From positions 11,644,501-11,708,500 of the forward strand of contig JAWQUS010000027.1 in assembly GCA_036365455.1 (NCBI GenBank): a DNA stretch of 64,000 nucleotides. The letters are read 5' to 3'. This document shows positions 9,558 through 21,283 of this stretch, piece after piece. The DNA comes from Macrosoma leucophasiata (taxonomy: Eukaryota > Arthropoda > Insecta > Lepidoptera > Hedylidae). Every line of letters starts with the position of its first letter. Positions within the stretch are counted from its first letter, which is position 1. The position numbers and the translations under genes were made by a program. A model generated the notes under the pieces. That model was given only the letters and a program-made list of their open reading frames with translations, ran no database searches and was not told where the DNA came from.

Positions 9558-10435
9558 CGCGGTTTAGCGCAAAAACTATTTAGTACTAGAGACTTGAAAT
9601 TTGGCACAAGTATACACCTTAATCACGCCGACAAAGTGGTAGAATAAAAAAGTGAAAAAAAAACTTTTAGGGTAACCCCTACTAGTAACGCGCGGATATT
9701 TTTTTTAATTTTCGATTTTCATATAGTGTGGGGTATCGTTGGATTGGTCTTTTAAAAACATTATGGGTTTGCGAACATCATTTTTCGATTTAGTAAACTG
9801 TTCGTAACTTATTAAGCTTTAAAGTGCAAATTTTCGTTAGACTCAAGTGTCCCCCCCCCTACAGACTAAACGGTTGTTGTTAGGAATTCAAACGTTACGG
9901 CAATAGTAGCTACATATAACGAAATTAGAAGGAAAACTGTCACACGAAAGTTGGCCTTGCAAGTTTGCGAGTTATAGTCGACCAAATGTATTTTACTCGA
10001 AAATTTCGAACAAGTCCATTGAAAATATTTTTTTTTTTCGTTACATCTCTTACTCGACATGTATCGTATTCTATGAATATGAAGTACATTGGAAATAAGC
10101 TACTAAGTTCTATCGGTTATAATTGAATATGCTTGGGCGAGATTCTTACCTTGCCGTAACACAGTTTCGACTAGCACGGAAGGTAAAAAAATAATAATCT
10201 GTGTACCGCCAACTTATCAATTATTTCTTTTCATAAGTAATGATAATGTATCGCTTTTGTCGTTTTGTTATTCACGAACTAAATGTACTTATGTAATAGG
10301 TATAATATGATTTTAAATAAATTTACTGTTACTGTTTACTGTTTACAAAATAAAAACTTGAACTTGAACTCACTCTGTAACTACGGAACCCTACACTGCG
10401 CATGGCCCGACATGCACTTGACCGGTTTTTAATGT
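9479..10435 (+). repeat. Lepidopteran 'aggaaccc...ggttccg' long repeat
   Basis: It starts TAGGGTTCCGTAGTAAACAA and continues with CCCTTATAGTTTCGCCATGT, a GTCTGTCTG run and the C-rich run near 9850. It ends CTACGGAACCCTACACTGCG ... ACTTGACCGGTTTTT. I recognise it as a frequent non-coding moth repeat of about 1 kb. Its left end is only about 15 bases from the acceptor of the neighbouring CAP exon, so the splice branch region must lie in or at the edge of repeat DNA. Confidence 0.7.
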
Positions 10436-10853
10436 TTACATTTATTAAATAACAAAATTACATTTCTAGTTTTTAAACGTTGTTTCGACTGGGCTCAAAA
10501 TGTACTGGACCTAATAATTTTTCCATCAATGTCCTAACACTGAACCTTTTATAATAATATTACCCAACATGGACTATATTATTAGTCGGAATCTGTACCA
10601 AAACTTCGATAAGTAAAAAATCAACGTTGTTTACAGCGCGTGGGATGCTTAAAACATTAGAGTTATACAAAAATAATATATGTTCATTATAAAACAATTT
10701 ATAACAACCTGAAGACAGCATATATCGTAGAAAGATCAAGGTGGTAATTTTTTAACCATATTTTAAGGCTACTAATTATAGTAGAATATACTATAATTTT
10801 TGGTTTGGGTTGGTTTACGGTTTTGTTCGCGATAGAAAAGCAATACAACTTAC

Positions 10854-10980
10854 GGCACAGCCTCAGCGTTGGTATCGACGTAGAGTGGCTCGGTGTTGTT
10901 GAGGTCTACTCCGGCCCCCGTGGGTGGCCCGTACCCGCGCTCCGAAGGCGTCGCCATTGGCCCGGGTTTCGTTGGGTATC
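10854..10980 (-). CDS. CAP: CAP linker exon before third SH3 (residues 2276-2318)
   Basis: Acceptor GGTTACAG, donor GTGCC|GTAAGT, phase 1 in and phase 2 out. It encodes a flexible Gly/Pro-rich linker (YPTKPGPMATPSERGYGPPT) ending in VDTNAEAVP. The VDTN.EAVP run directly before the third SH3 is typical of the insect CAP family. No domain is expected here. Confidence 0.85.
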
Positions 10981-11084
10981 CTGTAACCATAATCAGCATT
11001 TCATGTCCCAACACTTACACTCATTAAAATCTCAATCATCTATTTAGTCAGAATTGTTTCCACAATAATTTTATATTTGAAAGT

Positions 11085-11305
11085 GAAGGAGACGTAGGAC
11101 GTGACGACTCCACCACTCTCTAGTGGAGGAGAATGTTTCCGTTAGTGCAGTCAGTTAACCGCACAATGGTCAAACCATTCCAATTGGGTGGTAGTAAATG
11201 CAATAACGCGGTGTGGGCATAGCAGCGTTCAGCATTTAAAGTACGGCTACTACAATCGCCAATCTGCAAGCGTGGCGATTAGGGCATAAACCCCGTATTC
11301 ATTCT
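11085..11305 (+). repeat. Dispersed repeat 'G', diverged copy
   Basis: Shares GTTAGTGCAGTCAGTTAACC, GGTCAAACCATTCCAATTGG and CAAGCGTGGCGAT with copies at 37610-37880 and 58298-58510. It lies in the short intron between two CAP linker exons. Confidence 0.55.
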
Positions 11306-11319
11306 GTAATATTACGGAC

Positions 11320-11475
11320 CTGGCAAGGGTTGTGTGGCTGGGGGAGCATTGGAGAGGGCCTGACTGTTCTGCTGCGGGGTGTAGCTGTGAGCTCCCATGC
11401 TCCTCTTGGCCGAACCGTTGAGCAGGCCGTGCGCCGCGGGTGACGCCACTGGTTTCTCTGAGCTCACTATCGATT
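11320..11475 (-). CDS. CAP: CAP linker exon between SH3-2 and SH3-3 (residues 2224-2276)
   Basis: Acceptor ATATTCCAG, donor TTGCCAG|GTCCGT, phase 1 in and out. It encodes a low-complexity linker: SIVSSEKPVASPAAHGLLNG then SAKRSMGAHSYTPQQ and PPATQPLPG. The phase 1/1 structure means it could be skipped without a frameshift. No domain; assignment rests on splice signals, phase and neighbours. Confidence 0.8.
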
Positions 11476-11914
11476 CTGGAATATTACAATCATGCTATTT
11501 TTATGGAATGAAGGTGGAAAACATTAATGGATGGTCAGAGGATATTGAAGCCTATTGACCTTAAAACAAAAATAAGGCGATTATTTTTCACTTTTTCATT
11601 CATTGGCGTCTATCACCAGATGCAATGCGACGCAACTTTGTCTGTCTAACTTGATGCTGACAAGATGAGAAGAATAGGAACATAGGAGGATACATTGCGG
11701 GACGCTTTTCAATGAGGGTCACTACGCTAGTAATATGGGATGGTGGGCCGCCTTATATAAAATACAGAGAATCATCATTACTGGAATCAACACAGGAAAC
11801 AAAAAGTTTGTTAGGAATTTTCTTTGACTGTTCTCTTTCAAAACCTTGTCAGGGGAACTAAATTATAAAATGGCACCCACAGTTTATTGGTGAATGCTAA
11901 AACGAAGATTAAGT

Positions 11915-12215
11915 AGGCCTGGGTTCCTAACCTAGGGGTAATTACCCCCACAGGGGTAAATCAGCAATTTCATGGGGGTAACAAAAAACCTTATTATTAG
12001 AATAATAAAATAAAAAAAATACAAAAATCCAATTAATGTACAGAGCGCTGCACGGTACCGCACGTGGCAAGTAATACGTGCTCGTTCTAGCACTCGTGTT
12101 GTTGGTTCGTCACATGTTGCAAGCGGGCGGCGAGGGATGGGACAGCAGGTAGTGGAGTACTTGTAGTAGCAGTTTGAGCGTGAGTGAACAAACGCGTTTC
12201 GATTGTTTCGCATTG
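11915..12215. repeat. Possible transposon piece with 'ggggtaattaccccc' end
   Basis: The left part CCTAACCTAGGGGTAATTAC followed by CCCCACAGGGGTAA forms a short hairpin of a kind often seen at the ends of invertebrate DNA transposons. No matching far end or target duplication was found. The minus-strand frame of 93 codons inside shows no known domain. Confidence 0.25.
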
Positions 12216-12353
12216 GATACCTTATGAAACAAAATATCTAATTCTTTTGAAGGTTAATTGGGACACTTGATCAGAGAGACCGATAAAGTGCCTCTACGTG
12301 AAATATGAGCATGAAACATAGGTATCCTAGATATTAATAAGTTAAATACTCAC

Positions 12354-12594
12354 CAGGTTTATTTTGACTAGGTTCCTGTAATATTGTGACGTAGCTATCG
12401 GGGAAAATGCCTGTCTTGTTGCCATTTCTGCCTTCCCACCAATTCTGATCGATACGTCTCGTAAGTACTACTACTTCTCCTTTTTTCAGTGGAAGTTCTA
12501 AATTCGTTTGCGCCGTGAAATCAAACTTGGCTCGAGCACGACCTTCGACTATAATTGGTTTCTTAGGTGATTTCGCCACATCTCCTTTTAATAA
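12354..12594 (-). CDS. CAP: CAP exon with second SH3 domain (residues 2144-2224)
   Basis: Acceptor ATTTTCCAG, donor AAACCTG|GTGAGT, phase 0 in and phase 1 out, 80 codons plus one base. A short lysine-rich lead (LLKGDVAKSPKK) is followed by an SH3: ARAKFDFTAQTNLELPLKKG (ALYDF-like strand), the RRIDQNWWEG tryptophan patch and GIFPDSYV. In the SORBS family the first two SH3 domains bind vinculin and related proline-rich partners (family knowledge). Key groove residues (F, E, W, P, Y) are present. Confidence 0.93.
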
Positions 12595-12717
12595 CTGGAA
12601 AATATGAAAAAGGTATTTAGTTTTGTTGGTTTTTTGTATTAAGAATTTGATATTTTATTATCTGTAGATTCATTAATTTGATTACCACATAAAATATTTT
12701 CCACGAATGTCTACGAC

Positions 12718-12870
12718 TGAGGTCAATAGTCTTAAGAATTGACGTGCATGTATGAAGAGAATGATGAATGTAGATGAAGAATGGGAGGTGTGTAAGGACC
12801 AGGATATGTGGTGTTCCACTCTTTGCCTACCCCGTAAGGAACTTGGCGAGATGATACAACCATACATTTT
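12718..12870 (+). mobile_element. LINE 3'-end fragment, same family as 8158-8615
   Basis: About 150 bp matching the 8480-8612 end of the other copy: GCATGTATGAAGAGAATGAT, then GATATGTGGTGTTCCACTC and the tail TTTGCCTACCCCGTAAGGAA. Heavily 5'-truncated, with no intact frame. It sits in the intron between the SH3-1 and SH3-2 exons. Confidence 0.7.
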
Positions 12871-13583
12871 CCAAACATAAAGTTGACCGTCATAAATGTG
12901 CTGTTACGGAAAAACTGTAATTATACACTCGCGAAGTTTGGATTGTAATTAACTATTATCAAAGCAAGTAGTAAATGTTAACCCTAGATAGATAACGTAC
13001 GTCGAATCGATGTATACGATTCAGTATATAAAAACAAAGATCCCGACGAATTAAGAATATTCTTCATGTATAAAGTCCGTTAAAAACCCTAACAGAATGG
13101 GTTCAACCAAACTTGGCCGGGTTAGTGTGTATGGATTTGTTTGTTTTGAAGACTTTTAAAGCTTCTAATTACAATTTTTAGCTTCATAAATCTCAACATT
13201 TTCATCGTTTTAAAATTTAATATTTTATTAGCTAGAGATAAGATCAGATGCAGATGCTGAGAGCCGCGAATGTTAGCAGAATTAATAAGGATGCCGTTCA
13301 ATTCGATAATAAGTAGGTACATGGCATACCTACTTGTATTGCTTACAACTCTATTAAATAGTCAAATGGCAAGGACCCATCAGAAAATATGTTATTGATA
13401 AGCAACAGGTACTTTTAAAATAATAAGGTAATGGGATTATTCAATGACGAATGTTTGTGATATTTGAATATGGAACTAAGTTTGTGTCGCGCAAAAAGTA
13501 CACATCAAAATGCATTTTAATTCGACAAAAATCTATTTAATAAGTACTTAATAAACAGATCTTACAACTAACGAAGTAGTTAC

Positions 13584-13838
13584 CTCAACGTAATTGTAGG
13601 GGAACAATCCTATTCTTCCGTGAACCTCGCCTTCATACCAATTTGAATCTATTTGCCGTCGTACATGGATCAAGTCGCCTTTCCTGAAGCTAAGTTCTCT
13701 GTTAGTTTGTCCGTTGAAAGCATATAAGGCTCGTGCCACAACTCTCTCTGCTTCGTCGTACCGGTTCAATGGGACTACAGTTTTTTGTGAAGGCATGAAG
13801 TTGTCTTGATGGCGTCGGTTTTGCATGTCTTGTAATTC
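13584..13838 (-). CDS. CAP: CAP exon with first SH3 domain (residues 2059-2143)
   Basis: Acceptor GCATTACAG, donor GTTGAG|GTAACT, phase 0 on both sides, 85 codons. It opens with the conserved pre-SH3 segment ELQDMQNRRHQDNF and PSQK. The SH3 follows from about residue 2092: VARALYAFNGQTNRELSFRK, then RRQIDSNWYEG and GLFPYNYVE. Earlier Met residues in the exon are not starts, because the frame reaches the acceptor. The NWYEG and FP.NYVE blocks are near identical in pattern to vertebrate SORBS SH3-1. Confidence 0.94.
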
Positions 13839-14382
13839 CTGTAATGCACGAATGTATATTTAAGTACGGATAGTAAACTGTTCTAATTTTCTTCATACAG
13901 CTACATACAAAGCGCGTTGGACATATAATTTTGAAGTCATGCTAAGCCAAACTTAGTGTTGTTTATATTTTTTCAATTATTAAAATTTTGAATGAATGCT
14001 AAAATAAAAGACCACAGTAGAGCTGACTGCTTTTTAATGATTTCATGAAACAATCCTAAATACTAGGAAATTAATGTTCAAATGAATTTAGCTGAAATTT
14101 GGTTACGCAGCTCGTGATTGTTATATATAATGGACAAAACATTTTTAAAAAGTGATTATTAACATAGTTAACAACTGTAATTACATCACACACTACATCA
14201 TTCTCAAATCTCTCAAACGTCACCTTCATAGAAGCATCGAATGCTTCAATATCGATGGGTTGTATGTCATTCTCCTGAAATTTGACCATAATGAGAATGA
14301 GATAATAATTGTGAACTTTTTTTTATTTATTTAAGATTTTTTTATTTTTACCTAGATTTTTTTTTAAATTAAAACAAAATTT

Positions 14383-14650
14383 CACAGGGTTGGCAGATGT
14401 AAATGCATTGCAATACCCTCGATTCAACGGTTCCGTTTTGACCCATGGCCCATGAAACAGGTGGCGAGCCTGTTGACATCTCCAGGCACATTACCAAACT
14501 CCGGTGACTGGGAAACTTTTCGAAAATGTAAAAATCCCAATACAACCAGATATAAAGGATTTCACACCGTTATCTCTGATAGACCCGGACCGGCAATCGA
14601 ACCCAGGACCCCGGTGTAGTGGTCTGTTATCACTAGGCTATTGGAGCAGG
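14383..14650 (-). mobile_element. SINE family A, diverged copy
   Basis: Matches the SINE at 50-360 through CAGGTGGCGAGCCTGTTGAC, ATTACCAAACTCCGG and the B-box region GGCAATCGAACCCAGGACC. Both the tail and the tRNA-like head are eroded. Confidence 0.65.
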
Positions 14651-15515
14651 TAATTTAAATAATAAGTATAGGTACGTGAATGATCAAGGGGTTGTTGTGA
14701 ACTAAAGACGCATGTCACGCAAGCAGTTGAAGTAGTATTTAACACATCGTGAGAAAATATTCTACCGCTTGTTGGTATGTATTTGAAAAATTTAACAGAC
14801 TTGTAGAGACAGTGTTGATGTCGTTAAAATCTTTCATTATCCATCACATATTACTTGCAGTTTTCTCGAAATCACATATTCATTGCACGTGCATTTGTTT
14901 ATATATTGTAACTTTCAGATAATTATGTATTATGTGAATAATATAGGTATATTACGTTATCTATTTAAAGATAAGTCGTCACATTTTATACATACAAGGT
15001 ATGAATAAAATGTACCTACCTTTTGAGTTAGTGGGTAGGTACCTACGTACGTTTTTCATCTACAATGTTATTATGTAGTACTACTTATAGTCTTGCTTTT
15101 CACATAACAAGAATATTCCAATGCCGTAGAGCCATCCGCTGCAGAATTTCTCTCTACCATCAGTATAACCAGTAAAAGTAAAGTTAAGTAAAAAAGTTGT
15201 TCAACCTTGTTAATCCTAAATCTAAAAACTATAAATGATAATGTTACAATAACACCCAACATTAAAATTCAATCTCTCGTCAAAGAATAATATAAAATGT
15301 GATAACATGGTCATTTAGACATTCGGTAGGTACCTATAAGCTTTGGAATGTGGTACGATCAAGGTTGTTCACAATTTTTGTTTCAAGTAGCTATTATAAG
15401 TCTATGATCGTATAAAAATTACTGTTCATAAGCAATCCTCAACTTATCAGACCAGCCGAAAGATTGAGATAAAAACTTTAATGTTTTTTTTAAAGAAAAA
15501 TGGAAAGAAAAATTT

Positions 15516-15591
15516 GACTTCAGGCGAGACTCGAACTCGCGGCCTACTGGGAATCTAGTCCAACCGCTCTTCCAATTGAGCTACTGAAGTC
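15516..15591 (-). tRNA. tRNA-like sequence, anticodon loop reads AGA, part of a repeat
   Basis: A full cloverleaf can be drawn: 7-bp acceptor stem ACTTCAG/CTGAAGT, D arm GCTC/GAGC, T arm GCGAG-TTCGAGT-CTCGC, and loop CTAGATT with an A-C mismatch closing the anticodon stem. AGA would be serine, but the long variable arm of tRNA-Ser is missing. The flanks extend the inverted pairing (GGAAAGATTTGAC upstream, GTCAAATTTTTCTTTCC downstream) and a related copy exists at 42661-42735. It is more likely a mobile tRNA-like element than a working tRNA gene. Confidence 0.45.
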
Positions 15592-16030
15592 CTGCCCGAT
15601 TTGTCAAATCTTTCCTTCACATTTATTGCATTGCTTTATGGTAGCAGTAGCTACCATAAAGTAGTATATTTCACAAGCATGTGTTAATGCGAAATAATAT
15701 AAAACAATTTTTAATGTTTTTTTGCTGGTCGTAGAGTTTTAGACTGAGGAGTAAAATGTTAATTAGTTTTTCTCAATTGGTACGGTGGTGGTAGGTAGGT
15801 ACCTAACATGTTGAGCATTAGTTTCCATGCCTCCAAAAATGTTACTGTCGAATCGCACATGTTTGTATATGTTACTATACATGACTATCACTTTGCAAAA
15901 ATAAGTGAAGTTCAGTTTAACGTAATAGAATAAATAATGAAAAGAATACACAATGTGACTATATTGTCTATCTCTCCTACTGAAGTTCTAGTACCAATAA
16001 AATATTTTTTAAGTATCAACACTTGAATAA

Positions 16031-16220
16031 TGATGGTGGCAAACAAGCATGGACTTTACATTTATGCTGCCCAAAGACGTCTACACAAAAACCGATGTTC
16101 AAAATGGAGATGCGTTGTCTCTCCCGAAGCCTAAGTTGTTTTAGTTTTGTTTTTGTGATAGTTATTACGGTGCAATACACCATCTAACCGATACATGATA
16201 GTGCTGAACACAACCATAGA
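16031..16220 (+). repeat. Repeat 'T', internally deleted copy
   Basis: Recognised by GGTGGCAAACAAGCATGGAC, CAAAATGGAGATGCGTTG and GATAGTGCTGAACACAACCA. The 3' end is missing. Confidence 0.6.
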
Positions 16221-17595
16221 GTGACTGGAATATTAAAAAAAGCATCTTAACCAAAAACACTAAGGTTATCAGAACTTTAATGAAAAATTGAAAAAAAAAA
16301 TACATTAATATTTTTGTAACTAAGAACACGATAACAACTTGTTCAACATAATAACCTAGTTTTTATGTAAAGCAATTTAAAATGATCTCCTAGTATGTCA
16401 AGACTATGAATATTGATGCAACAGTATAATTATGCTAATGATGTTGTTGGTCTAAGTAGTAATCCCAAATAATTAAAGTAATTTTTTTTGGTACCTAGTC
16501 GTTTATATAGATTCTTTCTTTTTTGGGTACAGTATTTTTTAATTTTAGGTGTAGGTAACGAGGCTCTACATATATTTTTTTAAATTAAATAAAAATCTAT
16601 TTGTCGAAGAAATATCATAATAACACAAAGAACGCCTCTAACGACTAAGTATTTATTTTTATTAGAAGTAAGTGTTATTTTTAGTTTAATGTAGGTATTT
16701 TCCACCGGATATCATAAAAAGTTAAAAAAGTAACGATGAATTAAATATTCCAGCTTTCAAAATCTGATTTCGTAGCAACAACTTAATTTTTTTTCTCTCT
16801 TTTTTCTATTTTTTTTTTATTCAAATTTCTCACATTTTATTAAAAAAAGTGATCGCATCTATGGTGCACATAGAAGCGTAAAATTAATTAAATTGTTATG
16901 TTGAAAACAATCAATTGATCGTTATTAATTTGGAAATAACGTCACCGGTGAGGCGACAAATTATTTTTTGATCGATGTAGCGTCGTAGGAACATCAATAT
17001 CAGCACAGTCTTAAGAACGTATCTATTAAAAGTAGGTATCTAATAGGTAGTCTAGGATCTTAACTTCACCCGAGCGAAGTCGGGCTATCGTTAATAAATT
17101 AGACAAAATTATCAGTTATTCACTATCAATCATTTCAGTAAGAGTCTACATAACGGAACGTATTATTATTCGATATTTTACTTAATAAATTATAAGATAA
17201 TTATGCTCGTGTAATCACTCGACTTTAAAATTGATCTCTGGCATCTGAAAGCAATAAAATATAATTGCAAATGTATGAATCACGTGCTTGTAGATATGTA
17301 TACAAATTCGTTGTTTGTTTTAACAAATTTTCCATTGAAACATACTCTCTCGTGCGTCTCGTTCCGCTCTCACTAACAATTATCAACAGCAAACATCATA
17401 ATTACATTGACTGAATAATTATGGCAATCTATTCAGATTTTCCGTTTAAAAAATTTATACGAGTATAATAAAAAATCTAGATACACGAAAGCTGATCTCT
17501 CTAATTACATAAAGCGATACAAAATATTTAGGTGGTAATATTTAATATAAAATAAGTGTTATTTCATTGTTCGATACATATTTTAAAGTAAGTTC

Positions 17596-17805
17596 GAGAA
17601 TAAAATAATAAAGCTGAAGAGTTTGTTTGTTTGGTTGACCACGCTAATCTCGGAGACTACGTAATGGTTCGAATTGTTTTTTTTTGGGTTGGATAGTCCT
17701 TTTTTTAAAGAAAGACTTTATGACATCACGCATGATAGTCTGTATAGGTAGGTATAATAGCAGTGTTATCTACACGGACTAAGTCGTGCGCATAGCTATT
17801 ACACC
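17596..17805 (+). mobile_element. Decayed non-autonomous Helitron
   Basis: It begins near AATAAAGCTGAAGAGTTTGT, the typical moth Helitron 5' segment, and ends near GACTAAGTCGTGCGCATAGC, a worn form of the usual GAAGTCGCGGGCACAGCTAG end. The terminal CTAG is mutated, so limits are approximate. Confidence 0.5.
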
Positions 17806-18108
17806 AATAAAGAAAATACCCAAGTCATACTACACAGTTATTATTTTAACGGTTTGCGTAAGTTGAAGAGAAATTCTTACATCATAAACTTACACCAACT
17901 ATATTATTACTTTTACTTGGCTGGCTAATAGAAATTCGATAAAAAATATCATCTAGTTATTGAAAGAAAAGTAAAAGTATCGTTGCGTGTACTAAGGTCT
18001 GGTAGGCGAGCCCTTTGGTGAAATCGAGTTTTATGCTTACTTGATTTCACTTAGTGCAAGACAGTGACTGAAAAGAACATTAACTTGAGTAGTTAAATCG
18101 CACTCTTA

Positions 18109-18258
18109 GCCTGGGTTGTACCAAGATATTTGATAAAGTCAAAGTTAGTATAACATTTCTTATCCATCTCTATCTTAAAGAAATCTATTAAAGTTAGAGA
18201 AGGATGTGAAATGTTACAATAACTTTAACTTTAACTAATATTATGGTGCAACCCAGGC
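18109..18258. mobile_element. 150-bp MITE, TTA duplication (PIF/Harbinger-like)
   Basis: Ends are inverted (GCCTGGGTTG / CAACCCAGGC) and flanked by TTA at 18106-18108 and 18259-18261. Inner parts are also partly inverted. Three-base TTA/TAA duplications are characteristic of PIF/Harbinger elements (family knowledge). Non-coding. Confidence 0.75.
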
Positions 18259-18274
18259 TTAGTTTTATATTTAC

Positions 18275-18592
18275 GTAACTTCACGCATGTAATCCCCGAA
18301 GGGATAGGCAGAGGTGCATGTATGATTGAATGCATGCATTCAATCATACATGCAAACACCCACGACTCGCCGGTTACGTTTTGGCCCATGTAACAGGTGG
18401 CGAACCTGATGTCTCCGGGCACATTACCAAACTCCGGGGTACTGGGAAACTTCCAGAAAATGGAAAAATCCCAATAGAAGCAGAGATAAAGGATTTTAAA
18501 CAGTTATCTCTGATAGTCCCCGACCCGGGAATCGAACCCAGGACCTCCAGCGTAATAGTAGTGGCCTGCTACCACTACGCTACTGAGGCAGT
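18275..18592 (-). mobile_element. SINE family A, near full length
   Basis: Reads on the minus strand from a tRNA-like head (near 18590) to the tail at 18275 (GTAACTTCACGCATGTAATC on plus). It contains an inverted ATGCATGCATTCAATCATAC patch. The plus-strand open frame over it is a repeat artefact. Confidence 0.78.
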
Positions 18593-20142
18593 TTTATACT
18601 CGTATTTATTAAAAGAAAAACCGTCAATATATTAAAAATGTATGTAGGAAAACAAAATATTACACTCATCGGAAAAACGAAGAAAATAGAAATCAAATAG
18701 GTAATTGGATATATTCACGACATGAAAATAACTTACGTTATTAGAATTTGAAGTTTCCGCTAAGCGTATGTATTTCTGCTTTCAAAATTGTTTCTTGTGA
18801 TGATGATGCAATTTTATTAAAAATGTAATGATATTGCACATTTTTAAAACTTTCATCATAACTTTAATTTGTTTCGTTTTTAATAGTTTACAATTCGCAT
18901 CAATCTTTTGTAATTCACACGCAGAGCATAGTTTTACATTTAACGCAAAGTGAACAACTAACTAGAACCTTACTCACGAAATTGTATAAACAACAATTTG
19001 TCACAAGTCATAAAAACAAACGTAGCGGTATCGTGTACGCGAGAGCACTAGCGTTATTATGTAAATGAGAGTACGCTTTATTGTGGAAACTCGAATGAAA
19101 CGCAAACAATCGTCGACATGCAGAGAAACCACAGCACGGATAGTATTTCCACTAGTTCCTATACGAACATCCCGGACTATAGTAACATGATCATTTGTAT
19201 TGAAATACGGAAACACACATATTTTATGGTACCTAGCTGAAACGTTGAAGGTGTGATAATAGCCTAAGGATTTAAAATACTATCTAGTATGATCATTATC
19301 AGCTTACGTCATGAGTCATTAGCAAATGTCTATGTGCTGAATTTTTGACTGGTGAAATCACTGTACATATTTCCAACTAGATAAACTTTACGTAGAATTT
19401 AAAATGATGAACTGTTGAAGTATTCTTATTAAAAGCTATGGTGTATCGATCAAACTGCAGTTGCGTGCCTGCCGGGTAACTTGATCAACATAATATCGAG
19501 TGAACGTTGTCTGACACGATAATCGCATTCGGATATTCCATTTTCGAATAGGCCAAAGCAAAATTGGAACAGTTTATTAATCTACGGTACAAGAATACCA
19601 AATAAAGAACACAATATCATAGTTTCTTTATTTTGTGGCGAGAGGCAAACGTTTTATTACTTAACAAATTTGTGTAGGTATACCCACCGTGCCTAATGGT
19701 TTCCGTTACGGATAAATGTGGAGAAAATTGAGGCCAACACAAGGCCAAATCTGCGCTACGCAAAAACCAGACGTTTATCCTTGACGGCGATAAATATTTT
19801 AAAGTAATTGTTTAAATAAATTAACTAGGGCGAAGTGTCATTCATTACCTACTTAATTTAACCCCGTAAAAACTTTTTCATCTTACCTACTGAGTCAGTG
19901 TGTTGGAGTATAACTAAAAGAAATACTAAACCTGAGATTAGAACTGTAGGATATATAACTGACCCTGTATCAGATGAGAAAAAAGACAAAATTCTTTTTA
20001 AAAAGTATGTAAAGCTATAGTTTAATTATTATATGTATCGTTTACAATAATAACATGAGAAAATAATCACAAATTGGCTTTGTTTTCGTAAACTCATTTT
20101 AGTAGTGTTTTTCATTTAAATGAATGTATTTTTAAAAATTAA

Positions 20143-20279
20143 GCCCCTTATTCATAAACGTACATTAGTTACGTTTTAGCTATAAAATGCTTTGTCTTTG
20201 TCAGTTGTATTGTCAAATATGCAAGATAGAAAAAGACAAAGGAGAGATTTTAGCTAAAATACGTTTGTGAATAAGGGGG
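20143..20279. mobile_element. 137-bp MITE with TAA duplication
   Basis: Terminal inverted repeats CCCCTTATTCATAAACGT / ACGTTTGTGAATAAGGGG, flanked by TAA at 20140-20142 and 20280-20282. Inner GTCTTTGTC and GACAAAG blocks are also inverted. PIF/Harbinger-like by duplication size. Confidence 0.78.
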
Positions 20280-20478
20280 TAAGTGTATATCTACGTCTGT
20301 AATTCTATATCTTTAATATCTATCTTCCTAAAAAAGCATTAGTTATGGTCGATAAAGTTACAGGCTAGTGCAACATCCACTAATATAGTAGCAGCTGAAA
20401 TATTACATGATAAAAATGTATACAACGATTAGTTGTCTAACTAATCGTTGTGTTGTGTTTTAATAATGCGTGGTCTTA

Positions 20479-20616
20479 GGGTGAGATTCACAGACCGCAC
20501 TTCGACTTTACTTTCGAGCAAAGTACGCTTCGAACTGTCAAAACCCATACATTTCTGACAGTTCTAAGCATACTTTGCTCAAAGTAAAGTCGTAGTGCGG
20601 TCTGTGAATCTCACCA
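20479..20616. mobile_element. 138-bp palindromic MITE with TTA duplication
   Basis: GTGAGATTCACAGACCGCAC at the left is exactly inverted at the right end. Inversion continues through GACTTTACTTT and GAGCAAAGTA, so nearly the whole element can form one hairpin. TTA flanks both sides (20476-20478, 20617-20619). Confidence 0.82.
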
Positions 20617-21119
20617 TTAGAGTCGGTTTAAATTACCGTTATATTTTATTCGTATGAAATAACGTCGGAGATTTATTTCGTTTTTGTTGAGTTTATTATT
20701 CCCAATTTGAGGTTTTCTATTACCTATTACATCTCTATTTCTTTTAACATTAGTAGATAAACACGGTTTTTTATAATTCTGGATCCGTAAATCCTGAACT
20801 AAGTATCAAATAAGAAAACAATTGCAAATATTTTTTCTTTTCTTTAACATAAACTACACAATGTGCTCTGAAACATGGACAAGTGAGATTCTGTAGGAAC
20901 ACTTTTTTCTCCGGGTCACTAACACCAATGGATTAATTAATACCTTATAAGGTTTATTATTTTGGAAAAAACTAAAGAATTTTACAACAGGGTTGTAAGT
21001 ACCCATCGTTTTCTTGATCGATATTCTGATATCAGGATTTTGGATTCCAGATTTTTGATACGATAACGAATTAAATATCACTGTATATAATGACAGTTAT
21101 TTATGATAGTTAAACGAAC

Positions 21120-21283
21120 CTGCAAGTATTTGTTCCGTCTCTGTTCCCGGTAGAGCCTCTTCATATGTTCCGCCTGTTGCAGAGCGAGCTCCCGTTCCGG
21201 CACTAGCGGCAGGGGATCGTGCCGGACCGGACATCTGTAGTGGATGTTGACGTCACTCTCCACGTATCGCCGATTCGGAGATT
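21120..21283 (-). CDS. CAP: CAP conserved pre-SH3 exon (residues 2004-2058)
   Basis: Acceptor ATTCATAG, donor TTGCAG|GTTCG, two leading bases plus 54 codons. It encodes SPNRRYVESDVNIHYRCPVR, a proline patch (HDPLPLVPERE) and a charged helix LALQQAEHMKRLYREQRRNK. This block before the first SH3 is highly conserved in insect CAP proteins. It is the common joining exon: the giant exon, the 60-base exon, the 34.4-kb exon and the alternative first exon can all splice into it because each ends in phase 1. Confidence 0.9.

Larger units (their letters stand above)
13839..21119 (-). other. CAP intron, 7.3 kb, repeat-bearing
   Basis: Long intron between the pre-SH3 exon and the SH3-1 exon. It carries SINE-A copies (14383-14650, 18275-18592), a tRNA-like sequence (15516-15591), a T repeat (16031-16220), a Helitron remnant (17596-17805) and three small MITEs with 3-bp TTA/TAA duplications. 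The rest is AT-rich and I see no further exon in it. Confidence 0.6.

Noticed and set aside
9525..9560. GTCTGTCTG repeats as a possible CRISPR or regulatory array
   Set aside because: A simple tetranucleotide run found inside common moth repeats (also near 55030, 62430, 62830, 63140); no spacers.
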